Below are positions 17,031-25,913 of a stretch of 64,000 bases of DNA, piece after piece. The stretch comes from Mycolicibacterium sp. 018/SC-01/001 (GTDB taxonomy: Bacteria; Actinomycetota; Actinomycetes; Mycobacteriales; Mycobacteriaceae): assembly GCF_007096635.1 (NCBI RefSeq), contig NZ_VKAA01000004.1, positions 248,001 through 312,000 on the forward strand, written 5' to 3'. Each line of letters opens with the position of its first letter. The stretch's first letter is position 1. A model generated the notes under the pieces. That model did not search any database. It was not told the origin of the DNA and saw only the letters and a list, made by a program, of their open reading frames with translations. The position numbers and the translations under genes are program-made.

Positions 17031-17651
17031 GTGGACCCGCAACCGACGCTGCTGTTCGCGCTCGATCTGACCGGCACGTTCGTCTTCGGATTGAACGGGG
17101 CGCTGGCGGGGTTGCGCGCGACCCGACTCGACGTCGTCGGCGTCGTGACCGTCGGCATGTTGACGGCGTTGGGCGGCGGCGTGATCCGCGACGTCCTGAT
17201 CGGTGCGATCCCCCCTGCGACGTTCGTGGACTGGCCCTACTTCGCGCTCGCGGTGAGCGGCGCGCTGATCGCCTTGGTGCTCAACCGCGCGCTCTCGCGG
17301 CTGGAGATGCCCATCACCGTGCTCGATGCGATCGGGTTGAGCGTCTTCGCCGTCATCGGCACGACGAAGGCGCTCGCCTACGGACTCGGCGCCGCACCCG
17401 CGGCTCTGCTCGGGGTGATCACCGCCGTCGGGGGCGGCACGATCCGGGACGCGCTCACCGGGCAGGTGCCGACCGTGCTGCGTAGCGAGCTGTACGCGAT
17501 ACCCGCCCTGATCGCCGCGATCCTCACAGTGGCCGCGATCCGGCTCGACGTCTACAACCTCGCGACAGCTCTCGGCGCGGCGGCGGTCTGCTTCGTCATC
17601 CGGATGGTGGGGGTGCGGTACCAGCTCAACGCGCCCGGCCCCCGCGGCTGA
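17031..17651 (+). CDS. TRIC/UPF0126 family membrane channel
   Basis: 206 residues with seven hydrophobic helices arranged as two repeats: each has a glycine-rich helix ending in GGGVIRD (LTALGGGVIRDVLIG) or GGGTIRD (TAVGGGTIRDALTG). This is the signature of prokaryotic trimeric intracellular cation (TRIC) channels, formerly UPF0126/YadS; they conduct monovalent cations in the membrane. Length is typical. GTG start. Twelve nt after the preceding gene, convergent with the M20 gene (4-bp gap). Confidence 0.92.
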   Translation: MDPQPTLLFALDLTGTFVFGLNGALAGLRATRLDVVGVVTVGMLTALGGGVIRDVLIGAIPPATFVDWPYFALAVSGALIALVLNRALSRLEMPITVLDAIGLSVFAVIGTTKALAYGLGAAPAALLGVITAVGGGTIRDALTGQVPTVLRSELYAIPALIAAILTVAAIRLDVYNLATALGAAAVCFVIRMVGVRYQLNAPGPRG

Positions 17652-17655
17652 CGGC

Positions 17656-18615
17656 TCAGCCGTCGAGCCACGCCAGCGCTGCGACCACGAGGGCTTCGGT
17701 ACCCGTGTCGAGCGTCGGCTGCACAACAGGAGCGAAGGTCGGCGAATGGTTGACCGGGATGTCCTGCGCGACCCGGCCGGACTCGACGGCTGCGCGGTAG
17801 GTGTCCCGGTCGATCCCGCCGATGCCCCAGTAGGTGTAGGGCACCCCGAGGGCGTTGGGGATGTCGCTGAAGTCCTCGCTCGCGGATCCCTGGGGCATCT
17901 CGATGAGCCGGTCACCGAAATGGCCGGCGAACGCATCGCTGACCTTCTCGGTGACGGACTCGTCGTTGACGGTGAGCGGAAACCTGTCGTAGAGCTCGAA
18001 ATCCGGGTCCCTTGGCGACCCTGATGCCTGACACTCCGCGATGACGATCCGCTTGATCGCGGCGAGTACGGCCGTGCGGACCGCCTCGTCGTAGGTGCGC
18101 ATATTCAGTTGCAGCACAGCGTGATCACCGATGACATTGCTCTTGCTGCCGGCGTGGATGCTGCCGACGGTCAGCACGGCGGTCTCGTTGGGCGCCACCT
18201 CGCAGTGATCGGTGCCCGCGGCGAGTAGAGCAGCGGCGCCCAGCAGGCACACGACGTGGACGTCGTGGCCGCAGGCGTGCATGACCGGCACGTCGTCGCC
18301 GTCCTTGTCGGTGGTGCGCACCGTGCTCGCATACGGCAGACCCGTCGCCTCCTCGACGGGCAACGCGTCCATGTCGGCGCGCAACAGCACGGATGGCCCG
18401 TCGCCGTTGCGCAGGATGCCGACGACGCCGGTGCCGCCGACTCCTTCGTGGACGTCGAAGCCGTGCTGTCGGAGACGGTCGGCGACGAGGCCCGCGGTGC
18501 GGTGCTCCTGGTGCGACAACTCCGGGTGATGGTGGATGTCGCGGTACAGATTCTCCTGCCAATCCCGCGCGTGGGACAGATCGGCGAAGACGGCGGTGGC
18601 TGCGCTCGAGGACAT
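17656..18615 (-). CDS. M20-family amidohydrolase with internal deletion, probably inactive
   Basis: 319 residues; relatives of this AmiA/IAA-amino-acid hydrolase type are usually about 390-420. Metal motifs LLRADMDALP and MHACGHDVH (about residues 113-119) and the C-terminal ligand region VNHSPTFAPV are present. After LLGAAALLAAGTDH (about residue 137) the sequence jumps to CEVAPNETAVLTVGSIHAGS, so the segment that normally holds the catalytic PAEE glutamates and the start of the lid domain with its HGS motif is missing, in frame. The rest of the lid (SNVIGDHAVLQLNMRTYDEA) is intact. The reading frame is open throughout. Probably a decaying or repurposed hydrolase. Start ATG 18615. Confidence 0.85.
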   Translation of the reverse strand: MSSSAATAVFADLSHARDWQENLYRDIHHHPELSHQEHRTAGLVADRLRQHGFDVHEGVGGTGVVGILRNGDGPSVLLRADMDALPVEEATGLPYASTVRTTDKDGDDVPVMHACGHDVHVVCLLGAAALLAAGTDHCEVAPNETAVLTVGSIHAGSKSNVIGDHAVLQLNMRTYDEAVRTAVLAAIKRIVIAECQASGSPRDPDFELYDRFPLTVNDESVTEKVSDAFAGHFGDRLIEMPQGSASEDFSDIPNALGVPYTYWGIGGIDRDTYRAAVESGRVAQDIPVNHSPTFAPVVQPTLDTGTEALVVAALAWLDG

Positions 18616-18685
18616 GCCGATACGAGTACCCCCGCACATCGACGCGCACGCGGTCCCCGGGGGGTCGAGATGGCAAGGTGGACAC

Positions 18686-19477
18686 ATGGACCCGATGCCT
18701 GCGGCGTTCATCGGGCACGGCAGCCCGATGAACGCTCTGGAAGCCAATCGCTACACCGCGGCGTGGCGGGCGTTCGGCGCCGCCGTCCCACGGCCGCGCG
18801 CGATCCTCGTCATCAGCGCCCACTGGTACATCAACGCCACAGCGGTCACCGCGATGGCGCGGCCGCGGACGATCCACGATTTCTACGGTTTCCCGCAGAA
18901 GCTGTACGACGTGCAGTACCCGGCCCCCGGTCTGCCCGAGTTGGCCGATGAGGTCGGCGAGGTCGTGCACCCGACCTGGGTGGGCGCCGACGTCGACAGC
19001 TGGGGTATCGACCATGGCACGTGGTCTGTGCTCGTGCACGCCTTCCCCGACGCATCGATACCTGTCGTGCAGCTGTCGATCAACGCCGACAAACCGCTCG
19101 ACTACCACCTCGAGCTGGGCGCTCAGCTCGCCCCGCTGCGCGAGCGCGGAGTGCTGATTCTGGCCAGCGGCAACGTGGTTCACAACTTGGCGGCGATGGA
19201 CGGCAAACTCGACACCGGATTCGACTGGGCCCGCAGGTTCGACGATGCAGCCAGGGGTCTGATGCTCACGCAGCCGTCCGATGCCGCGACGTTGCAGGGC
19301 CACGCCGACTACCGAACGGCGGTGCCGACGCCCGACCACTTCATCCCGTCGCTCTACGTCGCGGGACTGGCAGCGGCGAGTGGCGACGAGGTGGACGTCC
19401 TCGTCGACGGGTACTCCTACGGCTCGCTGTCGATGACGGCGTACACGCTGGGCCTGGTCACCGCGTCAGGCCAGTGA
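18686..19477 (+). CDS. DODA-type extradiol ring-cleavage dioxygenase
   Basis: 263-residue class III extradiol dioxygenase of the YgiD/DODA group, Fe(II)/Zn(II)-dependent. Start of the fold AAFIGHGSPMNALE with the metal His in GHGSPM; VISAHWYI contains the second His; SWGIDHGTWSVL and NVVHNL have the other conserved histidines. These enzymes open catecholic rings such as DOPA; the natural substrate in mycobacteria is unknown. ATG at 18686. Divergent from the M20 gene and convergent with the esterase, whose stop it overlaps by 12 nt. Confidence 0.92.
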   Translation: MDPMPAAFIGHGSPMNALEANRYTAAWRAFGAAVPRPRAILVISAHWYINATAVTAMARPRTIHDFYGFPQKLYDVQYPAPGLPELADEVGEVVHPTWVGADVDSWGIDHGTWSVLVHAFPDASIPVVQLSINADKPLDYHLELGAQLAPLRERGVLILASGNVVHNLAAMDGKLDTGFDWARRFDDAARGLMLTQPSDAATLQGHADYRTAVPTPDHFIPSLYVAGLAAASGDEVDVLVDGYSYGSLSMTAYTLGLVTASGQ

Positions 19478-20524
19478 GTGGGCGAAGCCGCTGACGTCTC
19501 TGATGCTCGCGGCGAAGACGTCCGGCATCGCGTGCGCCAGCAGCAGATCGCCTCCATGGCAGGTGCCGGCAACGATGCGCCCCACCGTCGGCACGCCCGC
19601 GCGCACCAGCCGGCGGTAGTACTGCAGGCCCTCGTCACGCAGCGGGTCGAGCTCGTTGACCGAGATCACATGCGGCGGCAGGCCGGCCAGGTCGTCGTCG
19701 GTGGCCGCCGAGGCAAAGCATGCCGGGTCGTCGGCATGGTGCCCATCGGGGTCGTAGAGCGAGCCGAGAATCGCCAATTGCTCACGGCTGACGAAGTATT
19801 CGTCGTTCTCCTCCAGCGACGGCAGATCCTCGCACGTCTCCTGCCACCTGTTGGAGATGAACGGGCACTGGGCGTAGAAACCCGCGAGTTCGCCGATCCA
19901 CCCGTCGCGTTTGGCCTTGTGCGCCAACGTGAGTGTCAGGTTCCCGCCGCCGGATTCGCCGTTGACGACGATGTGGCTGACGCCGAGTTCGGCGCGCTGC
20001 TCGTGGACCCACCGGGCGGCCGCGGCGCAATCGTTGATACCTGCGGGGTACGGATGCGGGCCCAGTGCGCCGCCGGAATTGCGGAACTCGACGCCGACGA
20101 CGACGAGGCCGGTGGCGGCGAGGTGTTCCCGCAGACGCATGTAGGGCAGGTCGGCGGCGCGGGCGATCGCCATCCCGCCGCCGTGCAGGTGCAGGATGGC
20201 CGGGAGTGGCCCGGACGCTTCGATGGGCCGGCTGATGAACAGCGTGATGGTGTTGCCGTCGACCCCGGTGATGCTCGTCGTCGTCGTGCTGACGCCCGGG
20301 GGCTGCGCGATGTCGGCCGCCAGCGTGTCGAAAACGGACCCGATGGCGTCCTCGGCCATTGTCGCGTAGGCGAGCCGTTGATCCAGGGGTGAGTGCGCGC
20401 CGAGGCCGGACAGCGGGAACCGGCCGTCCATGCCGAAGGCCGCGAGAGCGGTGACCATGCGGGGGTCTGCCCTGGGGTCGGTGGCCAGTGTGGCGTCGGG
20501 GTCGGCATGGCGTCCGTACAGCAT
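19466..20524 (-). CDS. Alpha/beta hydrolase, HSL-type esterase/lipase
   Basis: 352 residues. The hormone-sensitive-lipase-like motif HGGGM forms the oxyanion hole (LHLHGGGMAIARA), the nucleophile is Ser in GESGGGN, the acid is in NELDPLRDEG and the His in GTCHGGD. It hydrolyses carboxyl esters, probably in the cytoplasm since there is no signal peptide. ATG 20524. The 3' end overlaps the dioxygenase gene by 12 nt in convergent orientation. A palindromic repeat (copy b of family 2) lies just upstream. Confidence 0.92.
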   Translation of the reverse strand: MLYGRHADPDATLATDPRADPRMVTALAAFGMDGRFPLSGLGAHSPLDQRLAYATMAEDAIGSVFDTLAADIAQPPGVSTTTTSITGVDGNTITLFISRPIEASGPLPAILHLHGGGMAIARAADLPYMRLREHLAATGLVVVGVEFRNSGGALGPHPYPAGINDCAAAARWVHEQRAELGVSHIVVNGESGGGNLTLTLAHKAKRDGWIGELAGFYAQCPFISNRWQETCEDLPSLEENDEYFVSREQLAILGSLYDPDGHHADDPACFASAATDDDLAGLPPHVISVNELDPLRDEGLQYYRRLVRAGVPTVGRIVAGTCHGGDLLLAHAMPDVFAASIRDVSGFAHSLA

Positions 20525-20548
20525 GGCCGTGACGCTACGTTCGCGGGC

Positions 20549-20636
20549 CGCGAGCGCGCGCGAAAGTACAGAAATGGCGGCGTGTCTGCGTGCAGACGCG
20601 CTCCCCCGCAAGCGGGAGGTGCCCCCAGCTCGCCGA
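20549..20636. repeat. GC-rich palindromic repeat family 2, copy b (interrupted)
   Basis: Left arm CGCGAGCGCGCGCG (20549-20562), shared core GGCGGCGTGTC (20577-20587) and the start of the right arm AGACGCGC. The right arm is interrupted by about 27 bp before it resumes as CTCGCCGAA. It sits in the 114-bp spacer between two same-strand genes. Confidence 0.7.
20601..20628. repeat. Small hairpin element inserted in repeat copy b
   Basis: The segment CTCCCCCGCAAGCGGGAGG (20601-20619) with following TGCCCCCAG breaks the right arm of the family 2 palindrome. It folds on its own (CCCGC-AA-GCGGG). Absence of this block from copies a and c indicates insertion or replacement. Confidence 0.55.
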
Positions 20637-20638
20637 AA

Positions 20639-21325
20639 CTAGGGACGGGTGGCCGCGTGCAGCGCCACGATGCCGCCCGTCAGGTTGCGCCACGCCACAT
20701 CCGTCCAGCCGGCGGCCTGGATGCGACGGGCCAGCTCAGCCTGATCGGGCCACGCGCGAATGGACTCGGCGAGATACACGTAGGCGTCGGGGTTCGACGA
20801 CACCGTGCGGGCGATCCGCGGCAGCGCCTTCATCAGGTACTCCTTGTACGTCGTCGCGAACACACCGTTCGTCGGCGTCGAGAACTCGCACACCACCAGC
20901 CGGCCGCCGGGACGCGTCACCCGCGCCATCTCCCGCAGTCCAGCCACATGGTCGACGACGTTGCGCAGACCGAAGCTGATCGTCACCGCATCGAACACCC
21001 CGTCGGCGAACGGCAACTTCGTGGCGTCGCCCGCGACCTTCGGCACCGGGCGGCCCGCCCCGGCCGACAGCATGCCCACCGAGAAGTCCGCCGCCACACA
21101 CCACGCACCCGAGGCTGCCAGCTCGACCGTCGACACCGCTGTCCCCGCGGCGAGATCCAGCACCCGGTCCCCCGGCCCGATCTTCAACGCCTCGCGGGTG
21201 GCCCGCCGCCAGAAGCGGTCCTGCCCGCCCGAGAGCACGGTGTTAGTCAGGTCATAGCGTCGCGCCACGCCGTCGAACATCGACGCGACCTCATGGGGGT
21301 CCTTCTCCAGCGACGCGCGGTTCAC
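20639..21325 (-). CDS. menG: Demethylmenaquinone methyltransferase
   Basis: 228 residues. Last step of menaquinone synthesis: SAM-dependent methylation of demethylmenaquinone. [13 protein letters not shown] (UbiE signature 1) near residue 16, SAM-binding [15 protein letters not shown], and the [15 protein letters not shown] block (signature 2) with SFGLRNVVD. Full length. GTG start at 21325 with TACGTT 7 nt upstream and no ribosome binding site, so leaderless. Equivalent to Rv0558. The upstream SDR gene is divergent. Confidence 0.96.
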   Translation of the reverse strand: MNRASLEKDPHEVASMFDGVARRYDLTNTVLSGGQDRFWRRATREALKIGPGDRVLDLAAGTAVSTVELAASGAWCVAADFSVGMLSAGAGRPVPKVAGDATKLPFADGVFDAVTISFGLRNVVDHVAGLREMARVTRPGGRLVVCEFSTPTNGVFATTYKEYLMKALPRIARTVSSNPDAYVYLAESIRAWPDQAELARRIQAAGWTDVAWRNLTGGIVALHAATRP

Positions 21326-21332
21326 ACGGCCG

Positions 21333-21338
21333 AACGTA
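21333..21338 (-). promoter_or_regulatory. -10 element of menG
   Basis: TACGTT on the minus strand (21338-21333), 7 nt before the GTG start. Spacing fits a leaderless mRNA. Confidence 0.45.
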
Positions 21339-21390
21339 TCACCGGCCCCGCCGGGGAATGGATCGCGCCGGTGAGGGCATTGAACCGCGC

Positions 21391-22215
21391 ATGAGCGAAA
21401 AAGTGTGGTTCATCACCGGGGCCTCGCGAGGCTTCGGACGCGAATGGACGATCGCCGCGCTGGAACGCGGCGACAAGGTCGCCGCGACCGCCCGCGACCT
21501 GTCCACCCTCGACGATCTCGTCACCAAGCACGGCGATGCCCTGCTGCCGATCCGCCTCGACGTCACCGACCGCGAGGCCGACTTCGCCGCCGTCAAGCAG
21601 GCCCACGATCACTTCGGCCGGCTCGACATCGTCGTCAACAACGCCGGCTACGGACAGTTCGGCTTCGTCGAGGAGCTGTCCGAATCCGAAGCCCGCGACC
21701 AGATCGAGACGAACGTCTTCGGCGCGCTCTGGGTCACCCAGGCCGCGCTGCCCTACCTGCGTGCCCAGCGCAGCGGCCACATCATCCAGGTGTCCTCGAT
21801 AGGCGGCATCACCGCCTTCCCGAACGTGGGCATCTACCACGCGTCGAAGTGGGCGCTCGAGGGATTCAGCCAGGCGCTGGCACAGGAGGTCGCCGACTTC
21901 GGTGTACACGTGACGCTGATCGAGCCGGGAGGATTCTCCACCGACTGGGCGGGCCCGTCGGCCAAGCACGCCGCCGAACTGCCGGACTACGCCGAGATCC
22001 ACGCCAAGGCGAGCGAGGCGCGCGCCACGCGCAGCTCCACGCCCGGCGATCCGAAGGCGTCTGCTCGGGCGATCCTCAAGGTCGTCGACGCCCCGGAGCC
22101 GCCGCTGCGTGTCTTCTTCGGCGAGCTGCCCCTGCAGCTGGCCAAGGCCGACTACGAGAAGCGACTGGCGACGTGGGAGCAATGGCAGCCGGTGGCGCTG
22201 GAGGCGCAGGGCTGA
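21391..22215 (+). CDS. Short-chain dehydrogenase/reductase
   Basis: 274 residues. TGASRGFG (about residues 9-16), NNAGYGQFG, catalytic Ser in QVSSIGG and YHASK. The YGQFG sequence and C-terminal [20 protein letters not shown] place it in the common SDR group that also includes retinol dehydrogenase-like proteins; it reduces or oxidises an unknown alcohol or carbonyl with NAD(P). ATG 21391. Divergent from menG, convergent with the lipoprotein gene (11-bp gap). Confidence 0.9.
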   Translation: MSEKVWFITGASRGFGREWTIAALERGDKVAATARDLSTLDDLVTKHGDALLPIRLDVTDREADFAAVKQAHDHFGRLDIVVNNAGYGQFGFVEELSESEARDQIETNVFGALWVTQAALPYLRAQRSGHIIQVSSIGGITAFPNVGIYHASKWALEGFSQALAQEVADFGVHVTLIEPGGFSTDWAGPSAKHAAELPDYAEIHAKASEARATRSSTPGDPKASARAILKVVDAPEPPLRVFFGELPLQLAKADYEKRLATWEQWQPVALEAQG

Positions 22216-22226
22216 GACCGCCGGAG

Positions 22227-22625
22227 TCAGTCCACGGTCCTCTCGATGTCGGCCCAGAGTTCGTCGCGCTCGGGCTCGGGCACCGTCGGCGAGAACGCGA
22301 CCACGATCGTCGCGATCTGGCGTAGGCCCCGGTCGCCGGCATAACGCTGCGCCGCTCCGGTACCCGCGAAGGACATGACCGTGAACCTGTTCGTGGTGAC
22401 AGCCTGAGCGCAGCCTGCCTGCGGGCAATCTGCGCGCGTGGTGTCCACCGGATTCAGCAGGATGTGCCTCTCAGCCTGCAGGTGATCGACCACGACACCG
22501 GCCGTGGTCGCACCCTCGGGTGCGGCGTGTGTGACTGTCGGCGCCGACGGCGGCGGCGACGCATGACAACCGCCGCAGGCCAGAAGCGTCACCGACGCGC
22601 AGAGCAGGACGATCCGCGGGGTCAT
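22227..22625 (-). CDS. Small putative lipoprotein
   Basis: 132 residues. N-terminal signal with lipobox LLAC (residues 14-17), followed by a Pro/Ser/Ala linker. The mature domain (VVDHLQAERHILLNPVDTTR, then CPQAGC, RFTVMSFAGTGAAQRYAGDR) has two further Cys and ends with acidic-rich PEPERDELWADIERTVD. Resembles small mycobacterial lipoproteins of unknown role. Start ATG 22625. Probably attached to the outer face of the cytoplasmic membrane. Between it and the next gene are 172 bp without a recognisable element. Confidence 0.75.
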   Translation of the reverse strand: MTPRIVLLCASVTLLACGGCHASPPPSAPTVTHAAPEGATTAGVVVDHLQAERHILLNPVDTTRADCPQAGCAQAVTTNRFTVMSFAGTGAAQRYAGDRGLRQIATIVVAFSPTVPEPERDELWADIERTVD

Positions 22626-22797
22626 CGGATGGCGTCTACAACGCAGAACAGCCGCGCCCACCCGGTGAACCACTGCCGCCACCACGGGTTCACTCCTTTC
22701 GACTCAGTCCCTCGTCTGCTTTCCGGGCCCGCCCCCGTCATACGAGACCGAGCGCTCCCCCCGCAAGGGGTTCAGGCTGAGGATCCGCCCGACGCAT

Positions 22798-23430
22798 TCA
22801 GATGGCGGCGAGTTCGGCGATGCCGCGATCGCCGAACGTCTCGACGTCTTTGAGCCGCAGCGACACTCGCTGACCGAGCTCTTCGACGGCATCGAGCCCG
22901 ACCGCAGCCCACGCGAACCACGGGCCGACCTGTGTCTGGGATTCCAGCCGCTGCATCGTCGTCACGACGCCAGTGACGGACGGGTCGAACTCGACCACGC
23001 AATGGCCGCCGTCACGCAGCAGTGCCCGGCACCGGTTGAACAGGCGCAACGGGTCGGCGCCCATGCCGATGGTGCCGTCGGCCAGCACGACCGTCTGCCA
23101 CCAGCCCTCACGCGGAAGCTCGTCGAACACATCACCGCGCAATCCCCTGGCGCCCCGTCGCGCGGCGAGATGCACCGCGACCGCCGACTGGTCGATCCCC
23201 AACGCGGGGACGCCGTGGCGCGTCAGCCAGGCGACCACCCTGCCCGGCCCGCAGCCGAGGTCGATGGTCGGCCCCTCGCATCGTGCCACCAGCGCCGCGT
23301 CGCACCGATCGTCCTCGCAGTCGCCGAGCCAACGATCGACGGGTAGTTCTCGAGTCTGGTAGTCGGCTCCGCGGATCCAGCAGTGCTGCCCGCTGAGGGC
23401 GGCTTCGTAGACCGCACCGATCATCACCAT
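22798..23430 (-). CDS. Class I SAM-dependent methyltransferase (paralogue of 53144-53773)
   Basis: 210 residues. SAM motif I in CEGPTIDLGCGPGRVVAWL, the acidic loop LGIDQSAVAV, motif IV VVLADGTIGMGADP and the late block GGHCVVEFD. It is clearly paralogous to the methyltransferase of the 52-55 kb operon: the same N-terminal plan (YEAALSGQHCWIR and YDRALTGERCWVR) and the same DLGCGPGR centre. Start ATG 23430 is favoured by GGAG 7 nt upstream; ATG 23424 is possible. Lies 62 nt downstream of mgtA on the same strand. The acceptor is unknown. Confidence 0.88.
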   Translation of the reverse strand: MVMIGAVYEAALSGQHCWIRGADYQTRELPVDRWLGDCEDDRCDAALVARCEGPTIDLGCGPGRVVAWLTRHGVPALGIDQSAVAVHLAARRGARGLRGDVFDELPREGWWQTVVLADGTIGMGADPLRLFNRCRALLRDGGHCVVEFDPSVTGVVTTMQRLESQTQVGPWFAWAAVGLDAVEELGQRVSLRLKDVETFGDRGIAELAAI

Positions 23431-23492
23431 CCCCGCTCTCCGCTGAGCCGCCGCAGCTGGGCAGAGATACCCGGCCCGGCCAGCAGACAAAC

Positions 23493-24620
23493 TCAGGCGG
23501 CGCGAATCCCCCGGCGGCCTGCGACCTCGTCGTAGTGGCCGAGCAGCTCGTCGCAGATCACCGGCCAGGTGCGGCCGAGGACGCTGCGGCGCGCCGCGAG
23601 CGAGTAGCGGCGCCGCTCGGCGATCAGATGGTCGACGGACTCCGAGAGCCTGTCGGTGAACTCGGTGACCGGCAGCAGCAGTCCGGTGCGGTACGGAGCC
23701 ACCAGGTCGCGCGGGCCGCCCGCATCAGGCGCGATCACCGGTACCCCCGACGCCATGGCCTCCTGCACCGCCTGGCAGAACGTCTCGTGTTCTCCGGCAT
23801 GGACGAAGACGTCCATGCTGGCGTAGGCCGTGGCGAGGTCGGCCCCGTAGAGAGCGCCGGTGAACCGAGCCTTCGGCAGCTGAGCCTCGAGTTTTGCGCG
23901 GTCCACGCCGTCACCGACGATGACGACCTGCACATCGTCGCGCTCGGCGAGCGGCGCCAGCCGTTCCACATGCTTCTCCGGCGCGAGCCTGCCGACGAAG
24001 CCGACGACCGGCTTGCCCTCCGGCGACCACGTCCGATGCAGCTGCTCGTCGCGCGCCGACGGGGCGAACCCGGTCACGTCCACGCCGCGGGCCCACCGGT
24101 GCACACGCGGGACACCGTGCGCGACAAGATCATCCAGTGCCGCAGTGGACGGTGCCAGCGTGCGGTCGGCCTTGCTGTGCAGTCGGCGAGTCCACGCCCA
24201 CGCCGCGTGCGACATGACACCGACGCCGTAACTCTGCGCGAAGCCGGCCACATCCGTCTGGAACACCGCGACCGACGGAACGCCGAGATACCGGGCAGCG
24301 TGCACACCACCCCACCCCAGCAGCGCCGGTGACGCCAGGTGCACCACATCGGGATCGAATCCGCGCAGCACGCCCACCATGCGCGGCCGCGGCACCCCCA
24401 GCGGCAACGACGTCACCTTCGGGAACATCATCGACGGCACGCGGTGGATGCGGGTGCCGTCGTGCACCCGTTCGGCTGCCGGCTCACCACGCGGGGTGTC
24501 GGGCGCGATGACCAGGACCTCGTGACCGGTGCGACGGAGATGCTCCATCACCCGAAGCACCGAATTGGTGACGCCGTTGACATTCGGGAGGAACGACTCT
24601 GCGACGATTGCGACGCGCAC
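23493..24620 (-). CDS. mgtA: GDP-mannose-dependent alpha-mannosyltransferase (MgtA)
   Basis: 375-residue GT4 (GT-B fold) glycosyltransferase. In mycobacteria MgtA (Rv0557) mannosylates glucuronosyl- or glycosyl-diacylglycerol. N-terminal [17 protein letters not shown], central [15 protein letters not shown] and the GT4 donor motif [20 protein letters not shown], in which the two Glu are spaced as EX7E. GTG start at 24620 ([12 protein letters not shown]). Divergent from the thioredoxin-fold lipoprotein gene. Followed by the methyltransferase. Position between menG and menD matches Rv0557. Confidence 0.93.
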   Translation of the reverse strand: MRVAIVAESFLPNVNGVTNSVLRVMEHLRRTGHEVLVIAPDTPRGEPAAERVHDGTRIHRVPSMMFPKVTSLPLGVPRPRMVGVLRGFDPDVVHLASPALLGWGGVHAARYLGVPSVAVFQTDVAGFAQSYGVGVMSHAAWAWTRRLHSKADRTLAPSTAALDDLVAHGVPRVHRWARGVDVTGFAPSARDEQLHRTWSPEGKPVVGFVGRLAPEKHVERLAPLAERDDVQVVIVGDGVDRAKLEAQLPKARFTGALYGADLATAYASMDVFVHAGEHETFCQAVQEAMASGVPVIAPDAGGPRDLVAPYRTGLLLPVTEFTDRLSESVDHLIAERRRYSLAARRSVLGRTWPVICDELLGHYDEVAGRRGIRAA

Positions 24621-24698
24621 GTCCCGACGGTGACAGGACGAGCTGTCTCGGAGGTTGCGAGCAGGGATATGTCGCGCGAATTGCCCGTGGTGCGGCGT

Positions 24699-24704
24699 TA
24701 TTCT
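24699..24704 (+). promoter_or_regulatory. -10 element of the thioredoxin-fold lipoprotein gene
   Basis: TATTCT, 7 nt before the ATG at 24712, without a ribosome binding site in between; consistent with a leaderless transcript. Confidence 0.45.
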
Positions 24705-24711
24705 TCCCAGC

Positions 24712-25398
24712 ATGCGGACGACGCCGGCGGTGCGACTCCTGGTCGTGCTCGCCCTGCTGCTCGGCACCGTCGGCTGCGCCAAGGACATCACCGGCACCGC
24801 GCGCCCCGACCCCGTCCGCGCACCGCTGGGCCTGTCGGACGACGGTTTCGGCGTCGTCGCGGGATTCGACGACGCACCCGCGAAGATCGAGATCTTCACC
24901 GAACCGCAGTGCACGCACTGCCACGATCTGCAGCATGAGTTCGGCGATCAGATCGCCTACTACATCGCGGTGGGCGGCGTGCAGGTCACCTACCGTCCGC
25001 TCACGTTCCTCGACGAAGAGGGGCAGGGGTATTCGGCTGCCGTCGTGAACGCGATGTTCGCCGCGGCCGAACCCGGCGGCGACTCCACGACATCCGGTGT
25101 GCAGTTCCAGCACTTCGTCGAAGAGCTGTGGGCACAGCAGGATCCGGGCGGGCCTGCATTCTCCGGCGACGAACTGGCCACCATCGCGCGAACCGCGGGG
25201 CTCCCCGAACCCGTTGTCGCCAATGTCGCCAAAGCCCGTGAGATGGTCGACGTCGCCGCTCTGGAAGACGCGAACTTCCAGGCGCTCTACGCCGCCGATC
25301 CCGTCAACGTCGGGACACCGACCGTCGTCGACCTGGACTCCGGGGAGAAGGTCGACATCTCCGACTCCGACTGGCTGGATCAGCTCGTCGCGTCCTGA
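24712..25398 (+). CDS. Thioredoxin-fold (DsbA-like) lipoprotein
   Basis: 228 residues. Signal peptide with lipobox VGC ([12 protein letters not shown], Cys at about 22). The catalytic motif CTHC follows the strand KIEIFTEPQ, and the cis-Pro loop [12 protein letters not shown] is present, with an inserted helical region between, as in DsbA/DsbG and mycobacterial DsbA-like lipoproteins. Such proteins oxidise or isomerise cysteine pairs in exported proteins. Attached outside the cytoplasmic membrane. Its 3' end overlaps by 19 nt the DUF3592-type gene on the opposite strand. Confidence 0.9.
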   Translation: MRTTPAVRLLVVLALLLGTVGCAKDITGTARPDPVRAPLGLSDDGFGVVAGFDDAPAKIEIFTEPQCTHCHDLQHEFGDQIAYYIAVGGVQVTYRPLTFLDEEGQGYSAAVVNAMFAAAEPGGDSTTSGVQFQHFVEELWAQQDPGGPAFSGDELATIARTAGLPEPVVANVAKAREMVDVAALEDANFQALYAADPVNVGTPTVVDLDSGEKVDISDSDWLDQLVAS

Positions 25399-25913
25399 AG
25401 CACTGTGGTGTCCCCCGCATCCAGGCGTCGTTGCACGAGCGCGGTGACGCTCAGCGCGGCGGCAGCGACCAGCCAGCCCAGTACCGCGATCGAACCGGCG
25501 GGGATGATCGCCAGCGAAGCGTCGCGGCCCTGCACCCGCACCAGATCGGGGTCGTTGGTGTCGTATTCAACGTAGATCCGCATGCCGTTCTCCAGCTCGG
25601 AGGGATACAGCACGCCCAGCTCCGGCCGGTAGGTGACCCGGTCGGGGGTGACGAACTCGATCGTCGAACGCCGCGGACCCGCATCGAGCACGGTAGCTTC
25701 GGCCACCCCCAGGTGCCGCTCGATCTGTCGATCGTTGCGCCAGGCACCCACCATCAGCAGGACCGACTGCAGCGTCACCAGACACGCCAGCACGACGATG
25801 CCGATGCGTATCCGGCGGAGCACCCGGCCGCGCCGCGTCTCCCCCGGCTCGCCGTACAGATGCGGAATGATGAACTGCCACAACGCCTTCAGACGTTCGA
25901 GCAGTGCCGTCAC
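25380..25913 (-). CDS. DUF3592-like membrane protein (Rv0556-like)
   Basis: 177 residues. Two membrane helices: about residues 34-55 ([20 protein letters not shown]) and about 140-160 ([20 protein letters not shown]). Between them is an extracytoplasmic beta-rich domain, with [20 protein letters not shown] and the [20 protein letters not shown] segment, typical of DUF3592. GTG start overlaps the menD stop by 4 nt (GTGA), so the two are translationally coupled. Equivalent in position to Rv0556. Role unknown; coupling suggests a link to menaquinone synthesis or only shared transcription. Confidence 0.85.
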   Translation of the reverse strand: MTALLERLKALWQFIIPHLYGEPGETRRGRVLRRIRIGIVVLACLVTLQSVLLMVGAWRNDRQIERHLGVAEATVLDAGPRRSTIEFVTPDRVTYRPELGVLYPSELENGMRIYVEYDTNDPDLVRVQGRDASLAIIPAGSIAVLGWLVAAAALSVTALVQRRLDAGDTTVLQDATS

